Source: Amycolatopsis pittospori (lineage in GTDB: Bacteria; Actinomycetota; Actinomycetes; Mycobacteriales; Pseudonocardiaceae). Taken from it: a DNA stretch of 64,000 bases. Below the pieces are notes generated by a model, which was given only the letters and a program-made list of their open reading frames with translations, was not told the DNA's origin and ran no database searches. The stretch spans positions 81,785 through 145,784 of the forward strand of contig NZ_JACBXD010000009.1 in NCBI RefSeq assembly GCF_013870525.1, given 5' to 3'. This document shows, in pieces, positions 51,943 to 60,781 of the stretch (position 1 is its first letter; every line of letters begins with the position of its first letter). A program made the position numbers and the translations under genes.

Positions 51943-52830
51943 TTACAGCGGAGCGATGAACGGCACGCACGTCGGCGCGGGTGCGTTCGCCGGGTCGAGT
52001 GCCTTGAGGATCAGGCTCGTCACGTTCGGATCGATGGCCTGGCTCAGGTGTCCGGACGCGTCCACTCCGCAGTTGTCCTGCAGGACGATGTCGGTCGTGC
52101 CCGGTTCGCCGAGGACACCGCTGGTGTACGGCGTGACCACGCGGTCGTAGCGGCTCACGATGCTCGTGTACGTCGGCCCCGGCACGGCCACGCCGCCCCT
52201 CGCGAGGTCGTCGAGGAAGTCGGACGGCGCGAGGTATTCGCGGCAGGCCCCGCAGACGCCGTCGGCGAGCAGGTCGAGCCCGGGGATCGACAGTACGGCC
52301 TTGGCCAGCCCCGAAAGACCGTTGAGCGAAGTGCCCTTGAAGTTCGAGCCGAAACCGACGAAGTGCTTCACCTTCTCCGCGCCGCCCACGAACTTGAGGT
52401 AGTACGCGGGCATCGTGGTGCCCTCGGAGTGCCCGACGATGTCGACCTTGTCCGCGCCCGTACTGCTCCGCACGCGGTCGACGAACGTGCCGAGTTCGAC
52501 GGCGCTCTTCCGCATCGAGCCGAGTCCGCCGAACAACTGTCCACCCAGGACGGTGGAGCCGTAGGTCAGCGAGTAGACGCAGTAACCGGCGTTCTTGAGC
52601 TTCGGCGCGTGATGGAACCAGTTCGTCGTCGCGTTGCCGCCGAGGCCGTGCACGAGCACGACGGGCTCAGGATGTTTCGCGCTCGGCTTGCACGACCAGT
52701 CGTTCCAGCCGCTCGACGGCGCCGCGCTCGCCACCGCCGGAGCGGCGATCGTGAACGTCAAGGCCGCGACAAGCGTGGTGAGGATCTTCCTGGTCTTCGT
52801 GGCACCGCCGTTGGTGACCCGAGCCCGCAT
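51943..52830 (-). CDS. Secreted lipase/esterase (alpha/beta hydrolase, lipase class 2 type)
   Basis: A 295-aa exported hydrolase: signal peptide (ILTTLVAALTFTIAAPAVASA), oxyanion-side VLVHGLGG, nucleophile Ser135 in GHSEG and a late His in DASGHLSQ; the acid is probably the Asp in SRYDRVVTP. Four or more cysteines suggest disulfides. GGAGG lies five bases before the ATG at 52830. It acts on extracellular triglycerides or esters. Confidence 0.92.
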   Translation of the reverse strand: MRARVTNGGATKTRKILTTLVAALTFTIAAPAVASAAPSSGWNDWSCKPSAKHPEPVVLVHGLGGNATTNWFHHAPKLKNAGYCVYSLTYGSTVLGGQLFGGLGSMRKSAVELGTFVDRVRSSTGADKVDIVGHSEGTTMPAYYLKFVGGAEKVKHFVGFGSNFKGTSLNGLSGLAKAVLSIPGLDLLADGVCGACREYLAPSDFLDDLARGGVAVPGPTYTSIVSRYDRVVTPYTSGVLGEPGTTDIVLQDNCGVDASGHLSQAIDPNVTSLILKALDPANAPAPTCVPFIAPL

Positions 52831-52938
52831 CCCTGCCTCCGGTTACTCGTCAGTATGTGATGCGAGTCATCATGCGTCACAAACGACGAGGTCGAACCAG
52901 GACAACGATCAGACTTCCCCGTCACTTCTTGTGAACGG

Positions 52939-53442
52939 TCACAAAGGCAGGAGAACGCGGCGTTCGATCGGACTGGACATGACGATCGACGTCGTCGTGG
53001 AGCCCAGCGCGGACAGGTCTTCGAGGAGGTCTTCCAGATGAGAGGTGTCGCGGACGGCGATCTTGAGGATCCAGCAATCCTCCCCCACCACGTGGTGCAG
53101 TTCGAGGATTTCGGGGCGGTCCATGATCTTCCGCGCGCGCGGATGCCGGATGGTGAACCCGCTGTGCGGCGCCATCCGCACGAACGCCCGCAGTCCGTGA
53201 CCGACCCCGGACGGCGACACGAGCGCCGCGTAGCCGGTGATCGTGCCGTCGGCTTCGAGCCGTTTGACGCGCTCGCCGACGGCCGCCGGGCTCAGCGACA
53301 CACGTCGGCCGAGTTCACTCAGGGTGATACGCCCTTCCTCCTGGAGGAGTTCGAGCAGTCGTCGGTCGATCACGTCCAGTGAGCTTTCAGCGGAATCGCG
53401 ATAAGGCCGTTGTTCTTTCAGTGATTCGGCCGATCCACCCAT
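52939..53442 (-). CDS. Lrp/AsnC-family regulator
   Basis: A 167-aa protein with an N-terminal helix-turn-helix (LDVIDRRLLELLQEEGRITLSELGRRVSLSPAAVGERVKRLEADGTITGY) and a C-terminal RAM ligand domain. ATG 53442 has GGGGA upstream; the longer open frame lies antisense to the SDR gene and is disregarded. It is divergent from the SDR-aldo/keto reductase pair and probably regulates it, in response to an amino acid or related ligand. Confidence 0.92.
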   Translation of the reverse strand: MGGSAESLKEQRPYRDSAESSLDVIDRRLLELLQEEGRITLSELGRRVSLSPAAVGERVKRLEADGTITGYAALVSPSGVGHGLRAFVRMAPHSGFTIRHPRARKIMDRPEILELHHVVGEDCWILKIAVRDTSHLEDLLEDLSALGSTTTSIVMSSPIERRVLLPL

Positions 53443-53488
53443 GATTTCCCCTTCTTGGACCTGGATCGCCACCGTAACACTTGTGGAC

Positions 53489-54349
53489 ATGAAGAAAGTG
53501 CTCGTTCTGGGCGGGAGCCGGTACTTCGGCCGTGGGGTGGTCGAGAGGCTGCGCGACGCCGGACTGGACGTCACCGTGCTCAACCGCGGATCGACGCCGG
53601 CGCCGTCCGGTGTCGCCCACGTGATCGCCGACCGCGACAACGGGTGGGGGCTCGCGGCCGCGCTGGGCTCCCGTTCCTTCGACGTCGTGCTCGACCAGGT
53701 CTGCTACACCCCGGTCCAAGCCGCCATCGCGCGACGCGTGATCCGCACGGCCCGGTACGTGATGACGTCCACGATCGAGGTCTACGACCAGGTCCGGACG
53801 GACGCCCCGATGGCCGAATCGCTGGTCGCTTCCACCCCTGTCGACCTCGGACTTCCTTGGCACGAAACGGATTTCCTCGAAGCCCACTACGGCGAGGGCA
53901 AGCGGCAGGCCGAGACGGTCTTCGCCGCCGGAGACGTGCCGTTCGCGTCCGTGCGGGTCGCGCACGTCCTCGGCGGCGACGATTTCACCGGCCGCCTGCG
54001 GCAGTACGTCGAACGGCTGGACGCGGGCGGCGCCGTCGATGTCCACGCGAATCCCCGGCCGGCGACCTTCATCCATGAGCGTGAGATCGCGGACTTCCTC
54101 GCCTGGGCCACGATCGAGGACTTCATCGGTCCGGTCAACGCCGGCTCGCACGGCGAATTGTCCGCGCTGGACATCGCCCGCGCGGTCGCGATCGAACCCC
54201 GATTCCGGATCGTCGAACAGGACGCCTCGCCGTTCTCCTTCGATCGCTCCACCGTTCTGGACACCTCTCGCGCGACAGAGCTCGGTTTTTCCTTCTCCAC
54301 CACTACCGACTGGCTCCGCGAGGCCGTCGAAGAGATCCGAAGGGCTTGA
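53489..54349 (+). CDS. NAD-dependent epimerase/SDR-family reductase
   Basis: A 286-aa extended-SDR-like protein: nucleotide motif LVLGGSRYFGRG near the N-terminus, MTSTIEVYD in the position of the catalytic Ser/Thr region, and Y-G-E-G-K as the YxxxK pair. Substrate is unknown. TAACAC, a -10-like hexamer, is close to the ATG, so translation may start without a leader. It ends 2 bp before the aldo/keto reductase start. Confidence 0.85.
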   Translation: MKKVLVLGGSRYFGRGVVERLRDAGLDVTVLNRGSTPAPSGVAHVIADRDNGWGLAAALGSRSFDVVLDQVCYTPVQAAIARRVIRTARYVMTSTIEVYDQVRTDAPMAESLVASTPVDLGLPWHETDFLEAHYGEGKRQAETVFAAGDVPFASVRVAHVLGGDDFTGRLRQYVERLDAGGAVDVHANPRPATFIHEREIADFLAWATIEDFIGPVNAGSHGELSALDIARAVAIEPRFRIVEQDASPFSFDRSTVLDTSRATELGFSFSTTTDWLREAVEEIRRA

Positions 54350-54351
54350 GA

Positions 54352-55179
54352 ATGCGTTACCGCACCATCGGCGACATCGAGGTCAGCGCGATCGGGCTGG
54401 GCGGGATGCCTCTGTCCATCGAAGGCCGTCCGGACCGAGCCCGCGCCATCGCCACGATCCACGCCGCGCTCGACGCCGGCGTCACGCTGATCGACACGGC
54501 GGACTCCTATCACTGGCACGCGGGCGAAATCGGCCACAACGAGGAACTGATCGCCGACGCGCTGGCCACCTACGGCAGCGGTTCGGACGCGGTCCTCGTC
54601 GCGACCAAGGGCGGCCGTGGCAGGCCCGGTGACGGCTCGTGGACCGTGACCGGGACGCCCGCGCACCTCAAGAGCGCCTGCGAAGGTTCCTTGAAGCGGC
54701 TCGGCGTCGACGCGATCGGGCTGTACCAGCTGCACAAGCCCGACGAGAACGTGCCGTGGGCCGAATCCGTCGGCGCCATCAAGGAGCTGGCCGACGCAGG
54801 CAAGATCCGGCTCGCCGGAGTGTCCAATGTGTCCAGTGCGCAGATCCTCGAAGCGCGCGAGATCCTCGGCCGGAAACTGGTTTCCGTACAGAACGAGCAC
54901 TCGCCCGCGGTTCTGGTGCACGAGCCGGAACTGGCGTTGAGCACGGAACTCGGGCTCGCCTACCTCCCCTGGGGGCCGCTCGGCGGAATCGGCGCGGCCT
55001 TCCACTCGGTGGCGGACGAACACGGCGTCAGCCCGCAGCGGGTCTGTCTGGCTTGGCTGCTCGCGAAGTCACCGTCGATGATCGCGATCCCCGGCTCGAC
55101 AAGGCCCGCGACGATCCGCGATTCGGCGGCCGCGGCCGATCTCGTGCTCACCGCCGAGGACCTGGCCCGGCTGCCCTGA
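54352..55179 (+). CDS. Aldo/keto reductase
   Basis: A 275-aa NADPH-dependent TIM-barrel reductase with the full tetrad Asp48, Tyr53 (DTADSYHW), Lys86 (VATKGG) and His128 (LYQLHKPD). ATG 54352 is used; a TTG six bases earlier is also in frame. Co-transcribed with the preceding SDR gene, so the two may act on one carbonyl-containing metabolite. It is convergent with the lysE gene, 1 bp apart. Confidence 0.92.
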   Translation: MRYRTIGDIEVSAIGLGGMPLSIEGRPDRARAIATIHAALDAGVTLIDTADSYHWHAGEIGHNEELIADALATYGSGSDAVLVATKGGRGRPGDGSWTVTGTPAHLKSACEGSLKRLGVDAIGLYQLHKPDENVPWAESVGAIKELADAGKIRLAGVSNVSSAQILEAREILGRKLVSVQNEHSPAVLVHEPELALSTELGLAYLPWGPLGGIGAAFHSVADEHGVSPQRVCLAWLLAKSPSMIAIPGSTRPATIRDSAAAADLVLTAEDLARLP

Positions 55180-55180
55180 G

Positions 55181-55795
55181 TCAGGCGCTGGCGACCATCG
55201 TCACGCCGAGGGCGATCATCGTCGCGGCGACCAGGCCGTCCAGCATCCGCCACGACGACGGCTTGCGGAAGAACCCGCTGAGCAGGCGCGCGCCGAAACC
55301 GAGCACGAGGAACCAGATCACGCTGGCCAGCACCGAACCGACACCGAACGCCCACCGGCCGCCGCCGTGCCCGGCGGCGATCGCGCCGAGCAGGAGCAGG
55401 GTGTCCAGGTAGACGTGCGGGTTCAGCCAGGTGAGCGCGAGCGTGGTCAGCACGATGCGGCGCAGCGATCCACCGGCGTCCGGGCCGCCTGTCTCCAACA
55501 TCGACGGCTTGAACGCGCGACGGGCGGCGAGGGCGCCGTAGCAGAGCAGAAAGGCTCCGCCGACCAACGCGGCGATGGTCAGTACTTCGGGCGAAGTCCC
55601 CATCAGTGCGCCGACCCCGCCGACGCCGAGGCTGACCAGGATGGCGTCCGAGAAGATGCAGATCAGCACCACCACGAGCACCGCTTCCCGGCGGATGCCC
55701 TGGCGCAGGACGAAGGCGTTCTGCGCGCCGATCGCGACGATGAGGGCCATGGTGGCGCCGAAGCCGGCGGCCGCACTGAAGAAGACGTCACCCAT
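55181..55795 (-). CDS. LysE/ArgO-family basic amino acid exporter
   Basis: A 204-aa membrane protein with about six helices and the LysE family start (GATMALIVAIGAQNAFVLRQGIRREA), plus LTWLNPHVYLDTLLLLGA. It exports lysine and/or arginine when they accumulate. It is divergent from a LysG/ArgP-type LysR regulator across 66 bp, the classic lysE-lysG arrangement. Confidence 0.93.
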   Translation of the reverse strand: MGDVFFSAAAGFGATMALIVAIGAQNAFVLRQGIRREAVLVVVLICIFSDAILVSLGVGGVGALMGTSPEVLTIAALVGGAFLLCYGALAARRAFKPSMLETGGPDAGGSLRRIVLTTLALTWLNPHVYLDTLLLLGAIAAGHGGGRWAFGVGSVLASVIWFLVLGFGARLLSGFFRKPSSWRMLDGLVAATMIALGVTMVASA

Positions 55796-55861
55796 ACGAA
55801 GAACACTAGGAACCTCGACGTCAACAGTACAGCTAAAGATTCTTACGTAACATTAGCGCTC

Positions 55862-56740
55862 ATGATGTCAGATCTGCCCCTCGACCTGGTCCGCACGCTG
55901 CTGGCGGTCGCCTACGAAGGCACGTTCGACGCGGCCGCCTCGGCCCTGCACGTGACCCCCTCGGCGATCAGCCAGCGCGTCAAGGCGCTCGAACAGCGCA
56001 CCGGACGAGTGCTGCTGATCCGCACGAAACCGGTACGCCTGACCGAATCCGGGCAGGCCGTCGTGCGCTTCGGCCGTCAGCTGGCGCTGCTGGAGGCCGA
56101 CACGCGAGCCGAACTCGGCCTGACCGCGGGCGACGAACCGGTCCGGCTGCCGATCGCGGTGAACGCCGACTCGCTGGCGACGTGGTTCCTGCCCGCGCTC
56201 ACGCGGGTGCCACCCGAGCAGAAGATCTGCTTCGAACTGCACCGCGAGGACCAGGACCACACCACGACCCTGCTGCGGGAGGGGCTGGTGATGGCGGCCG
56301 TGACGTCGTCGCCGGATCCGGTCGCGGGCTGTTCGGTGCACCGGCTCGGACACATGCGCTACCTGGCCGTCGTGAGCCCTCGCCTCGGGACGGACCTCGA
56401 TCTCGCCGAAGCCCCCGTCGTCGTCTTCGACCGCCGTGACGACCTTCAGGACCGCTTCGCCCGCGAGCGCGGCACCATCGCGAGCTCGCTGCGTCACTAC
56501 GTCCCGTCGTCCGAAGGGTTCTTCGACGCCGTCGCGGCCGGGATGGGCTGGGGCATGGTGCCGCTCGCCCAGATCGGCGACCGCTTGCGCGATGGGCGCT
56601 TCGCCTGCCTCGACGCGGACCACCCGATCGACGTCCCGCTGTTCTGGCAGCAGTGGAAGCTCGACTCCCCCGCGCTGGCGGCGGTGTCGGAAGCCGTCAC
56701 CACCGCGGCCGCCGACCTGCTGGTCGACCCACACGGATGA
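55862..56740 (+). CDS. LysG/ArgP-type LysR-family regulator
   Basis: A 292-aa LysR protein (DLVRTLLAVAYEGTFDAAASALHVTPSAISQRVKALEQRTGRVLLIRT at the N-terminus) of the ArgP/LysG subgroup, which activates the adjacent exporter in the presence of basic amino acids. Two ATG codons in a row (55862, 55865). TAACAT ends 8 bases before the ATG, suggesting a leaderless transcript. Its binding site should lie in the 66-bp gap shared with lysE. Confidence 0.93.
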   Translation: MMSDLPLDLVRTLLAVAYEGTFDAAASALHVTPSAISQRVKALEQRTGRVLLIRTKPVRLTESGQAVVRFGRQLALLEADTRAELGLTAGDEPVRLPIAVNADSLATWFLPALTRVPPEQKICFELHREDQDHTTTLLREGLVMAAVTSSPDPVAGCSVHRLGHMRYLAVVSPRLGTDLDLAEAPVVVFDRRDDLQDRFARERGTIASSLRHYVPSSEGFFDAVAAGMGWGMVPLAQIGDRLRDGRFACLDADHPIDVPLFWQQWKLDSPALAAVSEAVTTAAADLLVDPHG

Positions 56741-56778
56741 GGACGCGCACGGCCGCGCGTTCGTGAGATCCTGGGCGC

Positions 56779-57366
56779 ATGACGCGCGCATTGCACCTGG
56801 TCGGAGACGAGGAAGCGGACCGGCTGCTGACCGAAGACCCGTTCGCGCTGCTCGTCGGGATGCTCCTCGACCAGCAGTTCCCGATGGAACACGCGTTCCG
56901 GGGCCCGCAGAAGATCGCGGACCGGATGGACGGTTTCGACCTGAAGAAGATCCACGCGATGGACACCGAGACCTTCGTCGAGCTGTGCGTGGTCCCGCCC
57001 GCCATCCACCGCTACGGCGGTTCGATGGCCAGGCGGGTGAAGGACCTCGCGGAGCACGTCGTCGAGCACTACGACGGTGACGCCGCCGGGATCTGGACGG
57101 CCGGACGGCCGAAACCGGACGGCCCCGAAGTCCTCAAGCGACTCAAGGCCCTGCCCGGCTTCGGCGACCAGAAGGCGGCGATCTTCCTGGCGCTGCTCGG
57201 CAAGCAGCTCGGCATCCAGCCCAAGGGGTGGCGCGCGGCCGCCGGCTCGTACGGCGACCGCGGCTCGCGGCGCTCGATCGCCGACGTCGTCGACACCAAG
57301 ACCCTCGGCGAGGTTCGGGCGTTCAAGAAGGCGGCGAAGGCCGCTGCCAAGGCTCCGGCGAAGTAG
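56779..57366 (+). CDS. HhH-GPD-type base-excision repair protein
   Basis: A 195-aa protein with a helix-hairpin-helix near residues 124-140 (LKALPGFGDQKAAIFLALLG) and the helical frame of endonuclease III/AlkA-like glycosylases (FALLVGMLLDQQFPMEHAFRGPQKI). No [4Fe-4S] cluster cysteines are present. The tail is Lys/Ala-rich. Base specificity is unknown. It is convergent with the GNAT gene, directly abutting. Confidence 0.88.
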   Translation: MTRALHLVGDEEADRLLTEDPFALLVGMLLDQQFPMEHAFRGPQKIADRMDGFDLKKIHAMDTETFVELCVVPPAIHRYGGSMARRVKDLAEHVVEHYDGDAAGIWTAGRPKPDGPEVLKRLKALPGFGDQKAAIFLALLGKQLGIQPKGWRAAAGSYGDRGSRRSIADVVDTKTLGEVRAFKKAAKAAAKAPAK

Positions 57367-57930
57367 CTACTTCGCGGCTCCCGGCCACGGTCCCGGCGTC
57401 TCGGCGGGCAGTTCGTCCTGCTCGACTTCGGTGCGGAACAGCCGGAAGCCGCGTGCCTGGTAGTTCTTGAGCGCGGCCGGGCCGTCGGTGGTGCAGGTGT
57501 GGACCGTGACGCGGCTCGTCGCCGTTTTACCTGGCCAGCGCTCCGCCAGTGCCCAAGCTTCCCGCAGAGCGACGGTGAGCAGGTGTCCGCCGAGGCCCTT
57601 CCCGACGAAGGACGACATCAGGCCGAAGTACGCGAGTTCGACTTCGCCATCCGCGCTGCCGTCGAGTTCGAAGTAGCCGCACGGCGTCCCCTGCGCGTAC
57701 GCGACCCAGGTCTCGACGCCCGGCCTGTCCAGCCATTCGGTCCACTGCCGCCACGTCCAGCTCAGCCGGTCGATCCAGAACCAGTCGCCGCCGACGGCCG
57801 TGTACAGGTACCGGTTCAGCTCCGGGCTGACCAGTTCGGCACGAGTGATGGCCACCGGGACGGCGGGCGGTTTCGCCGCGCTGAGGTCGTCCGGCGAGGT
57901 CTGCTCGAGGTGCCAGGTCGTGATCTCCAT
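57367..57930 (-). CDS. GNAT-family N-acetyltransferase
   Basis: A 187-aa acetyltransferase. The acetyl-CoA-binding loop appears as LMSSFVGKGLGGHLLTVAL and the substrate strand as AYFGLMS; WSWRQWTEWLDRPGVETWVAYAQG precedes. Substrate is unknown. It is adjacent and leftward to the methyltransferase gene at 57968. Confidence 0.88.
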   Translation of the reverse strand: MEITTWHLEQTSPDDLSAAKPPAVPVAITRAELVSPELNRYLYTAVGGDWFWIDRLSWTWRQWTEWLDRPGVETWVAYAQGTPCGYFELDGSADGEVELAYFGLMSSFVGKGLGGHLLTVALREAWALAERWPGKTATSRVTVHTCTTDGPAALKNYQARGFRLFRTEVEQDELPAETPGPWPGAAK

Positions 57931-57967
57931 ACGGCGATCATTTCAGGCAGACCCGCGGCGACGTCCG

Positions 57968-58612
57968 CTACCTGCGGGCGAACCACAGGACGTCCGGTTC
58001 CCCTTGCGGCACGGGGATCTTCAGCTCACGCACCTCACCGAACCGCGCCCGCAGCCGCTTCGCGAAAGCCGGAACCGCCTCGGCACTCCAGACCCCGAGC
58101 ACCCCGCCCGGCCTCAGCCGCGCGGCGAGCATGTCGAGACCGTCGTTCTGGTACAGCTTCGCGTTGCCGTCGGTGACCGTCCATTCAGGACCGTTGTCGA
58201 TGTCGAGACACAACGCGTCGAAGCGCTCTTCCGTCCGTCGCAACCATTTCACCAGATCGGCCTCGACGACGGTGACCCGTTCGTCGGCGAGGGCGTCGTC
58301 GTGGACGTCCTTGAGCGGACCCTCGCGGTTCCAGCGGATCACGGCGGGTTCACGCTCGACGACCACGACGTCGCCGACGCCGGGGTGATCCAGCGCGGCA
58401 CGCAGCGAATAGCCGACGCCGAGGCCGCCGATGAGCATCCGCGCCTTGCCCGGCACCAGATCCGCCGCCACCGAGACCAGCAGCCGTTCCGATTCACCGT
58501 TGCGGGTGTCCATCAGGAAGACGCCGTTGGCGATGACCTCGAAGTCTTCGCCCGCGCGGCGAAGCACGAGTTCGCCGCTCCTCCCGTCCACCACGTCGAG
58601 TACGTCGGTCAT
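57968..58612 (-). CDS. Spermidine-synthase-like SAM methyltransferase
   Basis: A 214-aa Rossmann protein: MLIGGLGVGYSLRAAL (motif I), VVVVEREPAVIRW (acidic residue binding the ribose), DALCLDIDNGPEW and LRPGGVLGVWS. The layout matches spermidine-synthase-fold proteins that often lack the aminopropyl-transfer specificity residues. Function is unknown. The spacing to neighbours (37 and 22 bp) suggests an operon with the RNA methyltransferase gene upstream. Confidence 0.85.
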   Translation of the reverse strand: MTDVLDVVDGRSGELVLRRAGEDFEVIANGVFLMDTRNGESERLLVSVAADLVPGKARMLIGGLGVGYSLRAALDHPGVGDVVVVEREPAVIRWNREGPLKDVHDDALADERVTVVEADLVKWLRRTEERFDALCLDIDNGPEWTVTDGNAKLYQNDGLDMLAARLRPGGVLGVWSAEAVPAFAKRLRARFGEVRELKIPVPQGEPDVLWFARR

Positions 58613-58634
58613 CCGGGCAGCTTATCCACGTCGC

Positions 58635-59153
58635 TCACAGCAGGCCCGCCAATTTGTACAACACGAGACTGCCGGCCACGGCGACGTTGAGACTCGCGCC
58701 GGTGCCCACCATGGGGATCTCGACGACGGTGTCGAGAAGGTCGAGCGCTTCCGGTGGAATGCCCTGCTGCTCATGGCCCAGTACGGCGATGGTCCGTCCG
58801 CGCGCGGACGGGAGATCGGCCAGGCGCACGGCTTCGTCGGCGAGTTCGACGCCGACTATCGCCGTGCCCGCAACCCGTTCCCGCGCGAGCCAGCCCGGCG
58901 GGTCGTGCACCCAGTGCACACAGGCCGGGCGCCGCAACGTGTTCCCGCGGCGAAGCGCCTCCGGCACCCACGGAAACCGCGGTACGGCAAGGCAGGCACC
59001 TACCGCATCGCAGGTGCGTAGGAGCGTGCCGAGATTCGCGCCGTGCAACGGCCACAGCGGGGCCGCGACGAGATGTCCCCAGCAGCGGTGGGCTTTTTTC
59101 CTTCTGGCCGCACGCAGTTCCGAGGGCGTGCGGACCCGGATCGACGGGCTCAC
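58635..59153 (-). CDS. SpoU/TrmH-family RNA 2'-O-methyltransferase
   Basis: A SPOUT-knot methyltransferase with all three signatures: ANLGTLLRTCDAVG, VLGHEQQGIP and IPMVGTGASLNVAVAGSLVLY. It methylates ribose 2'-OH in tRNA or rRNA; the target cannot be read here. Start is uncertain: GTG 59153 (172 aa) fits the family and overlaps the stop of a 14-codon upstream ORF; GTG 59216 (193 aa) has an AGGAG eight bases upstream but adds 21 residues not typical of the fold. Confidence 0.88.
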   Translation of the reverse strand: MSPSIRVRTPSELRAARRKKAHRCWGHLVAAPLWPLHGANLGTLLRTCDAVGACLAVPRFPWVPEALRRGNTLRRPACVHWVHDPPGWLARERVAGTAIVGVELADEAVRLADLPSARGRTIAVLGHEQQGIPPEALDLLDTVVEIPMVGTGASLNVAVAGSLVLYKLAGLL

Positions 59154-59213
59154 CGGACGTGAGGCGTCGCGCCTCCAAGGATTTCGAGGATCATGACGAC
59201 ACTGTAGCGGGAT

Positions 59214-59250
59214 CACCTCCGACGCTCCTAACCTTGGAGCGTCGGAGGTG
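59214..59250. promoter_or_regulatory. Perfect hairpin covering the ribosome site of the DUF1918 gene
   Basis: CACCTCCGACGCTCC and its exact complement enclose TAACCTT. The right arm contains GGAGG, the ribosome-binding site seven bases before ATG 59257, so folding would hide it. The left arm presents the same GGAGG to the opposite strand. It lies between divergent genes and may control translation or act as a DNA operator. Confidence 0.6.
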
Positions 59251-59256
59251 GTTCAC

Positions 59257-59445
59257 ATGCACGCGACCGTCGGAGACGAGATCCACGTGCACGGACGCAC
59301 GGTGGGTTCGGCTTCACAACGAGGCGAAATCCTCGAAGTACGCGGCGAACACGGCGCTCCGCCGTATCTCGTCCGGTTCCGGGACGGACACGAAGGACTC
59401 GTCTATCCCGGCCCTGACTGCGAAGTCGAGTCTCGCGCCGAATAG
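59257..59445 (+). CDS. DUF1918 protein
   Basis: A 62-aa small protein with the DUF1918 pattern: GDEIHVHGRTVGSASQRGEILEVRGEHGAPPYLVRFRDGHEGLVYPGPDCEVE, an SH3-like all-beta fold found widely in actinomycetes and of unknown function. ATG 59257 is preferred to GTG 59248 because GGAGG lies seven bases before it. That site is locked in a perfect hairpin. It is convergent with an MFS gene, 3 bp apart. Confidence 0.88.
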   Translation: MHATVGDEIHVHGRTVGSASQRGEILEVRGEHGAPPYLVRFRDGHEGLVYPGPDCEVESRAE

Positions 59446-59448
59446 CCG

Positions 59449-60618
59449 TTACTCGGCCGGCACGGGCTGCCTCACGCGGGCCCGCCAGCCCACCACGACC
59501 ACGGCCGCGCCCGCCGCGGTCAGCACCGCGGCGATCTCCGGCAGCAGGAGCGGTCCGCCGCCGGTGAGCACCGCTCCGCCGACGACGCCGGAAAGGCCGA
59601 CGCCGAGGTAGATCGCGGACGCGTTGAGCGAGAGGACCAGTCCGGCGTTCTGGCGGGACAGTTCGATCAGCCGGTGCTGGATCGGCGGGTTGATCGACCA
59701 GGTCGCCAGACCCCAGAGGAACAGCACGACGGCCGCGCCCGCGACGCTGGTCGCGACCAGCGGCAACATCGCGAGCACCACGGTGATCCCGGCGAACACG
59801 ACCAGCAGCGGCCCGCGGGCGCCCCAGCGGTCGGTCGCGCGGCCGCCGAGGACGTTGCCGAGCGCGCCGCCCGCGCCGTAGACGAACAGCAGCAGGCTCA
59901 CCGTCGTGCCGTGGACGCCGGCCGTCGCGAGCAGGACCGGCGAGATGAACGTGTAGACGGAGAAGGCGGCGAGGCAGCCGAGGACGGTCGCGCCGAGCAT
60001 CGCGAGTACGCGCGGGTCCTTGGCGACGGTGAACCGCTCGGACAGGCGGACCGGAGGCGGCGCCGGGACGGCGGGCAGGACCAGCCGGACGGCGATGGCG
60101 CCGAGGAGCGAGAAGGCCGCGACGAGCGCGAAGACGGCCTGGTAGCCGATGCTCTGCGAAAGGACGCTGCCGAGCGGGACGCCCAGGATCGTCGCGATGG
60201 TGAGCCCGCCGAAGACGAGGGCGACCGCGCGGCCGCGACGTTCGGGTGTGGTGAGTTCGGCGGCGACCGCGCTGGCCGCCGGGGTGAACACCGCCGCGCC
60301 GATCGCGGTGACGACCCGGGCCAAGAGCAGGGTCACGTAGCCGGGGGCGAGAGCGGCGAGGGCGTTGCCGATGGCGGTGACGACGAGAGCGGCGACGAGG
60401 AGCGTGCGGCGCTCCCATCGGCCGGTGACCGCGGCGAAGAGCGGTGAGCCGACCGCGTACGCGATGGCGAAAGCGGTGACCAGCTGAGCGGCGGCCGTCT
60501 CGGAGACCCCGAGCTCGCCGGTCAACGCGGGCAGTAGCCCGGCGACGACGTACCCGCTGGTGCCGACCGCGAAGGTGCCCAGTGCCAGCACCGAGGTCCT
60601 AGGTGGCGCGAAAGTCAT
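59449..60618 (-). CDS. MFS transporter (AraJ-like drug/sugar exporter class)
   Basis: A 389-aa 12-helix protein of the DHA1 class (FAVGTSGYVVAGLLPALTGELGVSETAAAQLVTAFAIAYAVGSPLFAAVTGRWERRTLLV). Motif C-like GVPLGSVLSQSIG is typical of exporters. The substrate is unknown. The second MFS gene at 61403 encodes a related protein of the same subfamily in the other direction, with an ArsR regulator between. Confidence 0.9.
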   Translation of the reverse strand: MTFAPPRTSVLALGTFAVGTSGYVVAGLLPALTGELGVSETAAAQLVTAFAIAYAVGSPLFAAVTGRWERRTLLVAALVVTAIGNALAALAPGYVTLLLARVVTAIGAAVFTPAASAVAAELTTPERRGRAVALVFGGLTIATILGVPLGSVLSQSIGYQAVFALVAAFSLLGAIAVRLVLPAVPAPPPVRLSERFTVAKDPRVLAMLGATVLGCLAAFSVYTFISPVLLATAGVHGTTVSLLLFVYGAGGALGNVLGGRATDRWGARGPLLVVFAGITVVLAMLPLVATSVAGAAVVLFLWGLATWSINPPIQHRLIELSRQNAGLVLSLNASAIYLGVGLSGVVGGAVLTGGGPLLLPEIAAVLTAAGAAVVVVGWRARVRQPVPAE

Positions 60619-60669
60619 GAATCCCCAGATCCAGACCCTTTACGCCCGCTTCCCGCTCACGGCCAGATC

Positions 60670-60689
60670 GCGTTTAGCCCGCGGAAGTC
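60670..60689. repeat. Diverged GCGTTTAG element
   Basis: GCGTTTAG-CCCG-CGGAAGTC, left arm intact and right arm degenerate, as at 50188. Confidence 0.5.
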
Positions 60690-60719
60690 GCTCCGGGCCC
60701 CGGTCGCCCAGGTGCCGCC

Positions 60720-60748
60720 CAGATCGCGATTAGCCCGCTAAACGCAGG
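60720..60748. repeat. 29-bp repeat, inverted copy
   Basis: Exact reverse complement of the 29-bp unit, upstream of the leftward MFS gene. It is one of three elements in about 130 bp (60670-60801). Confidence 0.85.
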
Positions 60749-60781
60749 TCGGTGCGGCAGGTGCCCGGCCGGGGCCGGATC

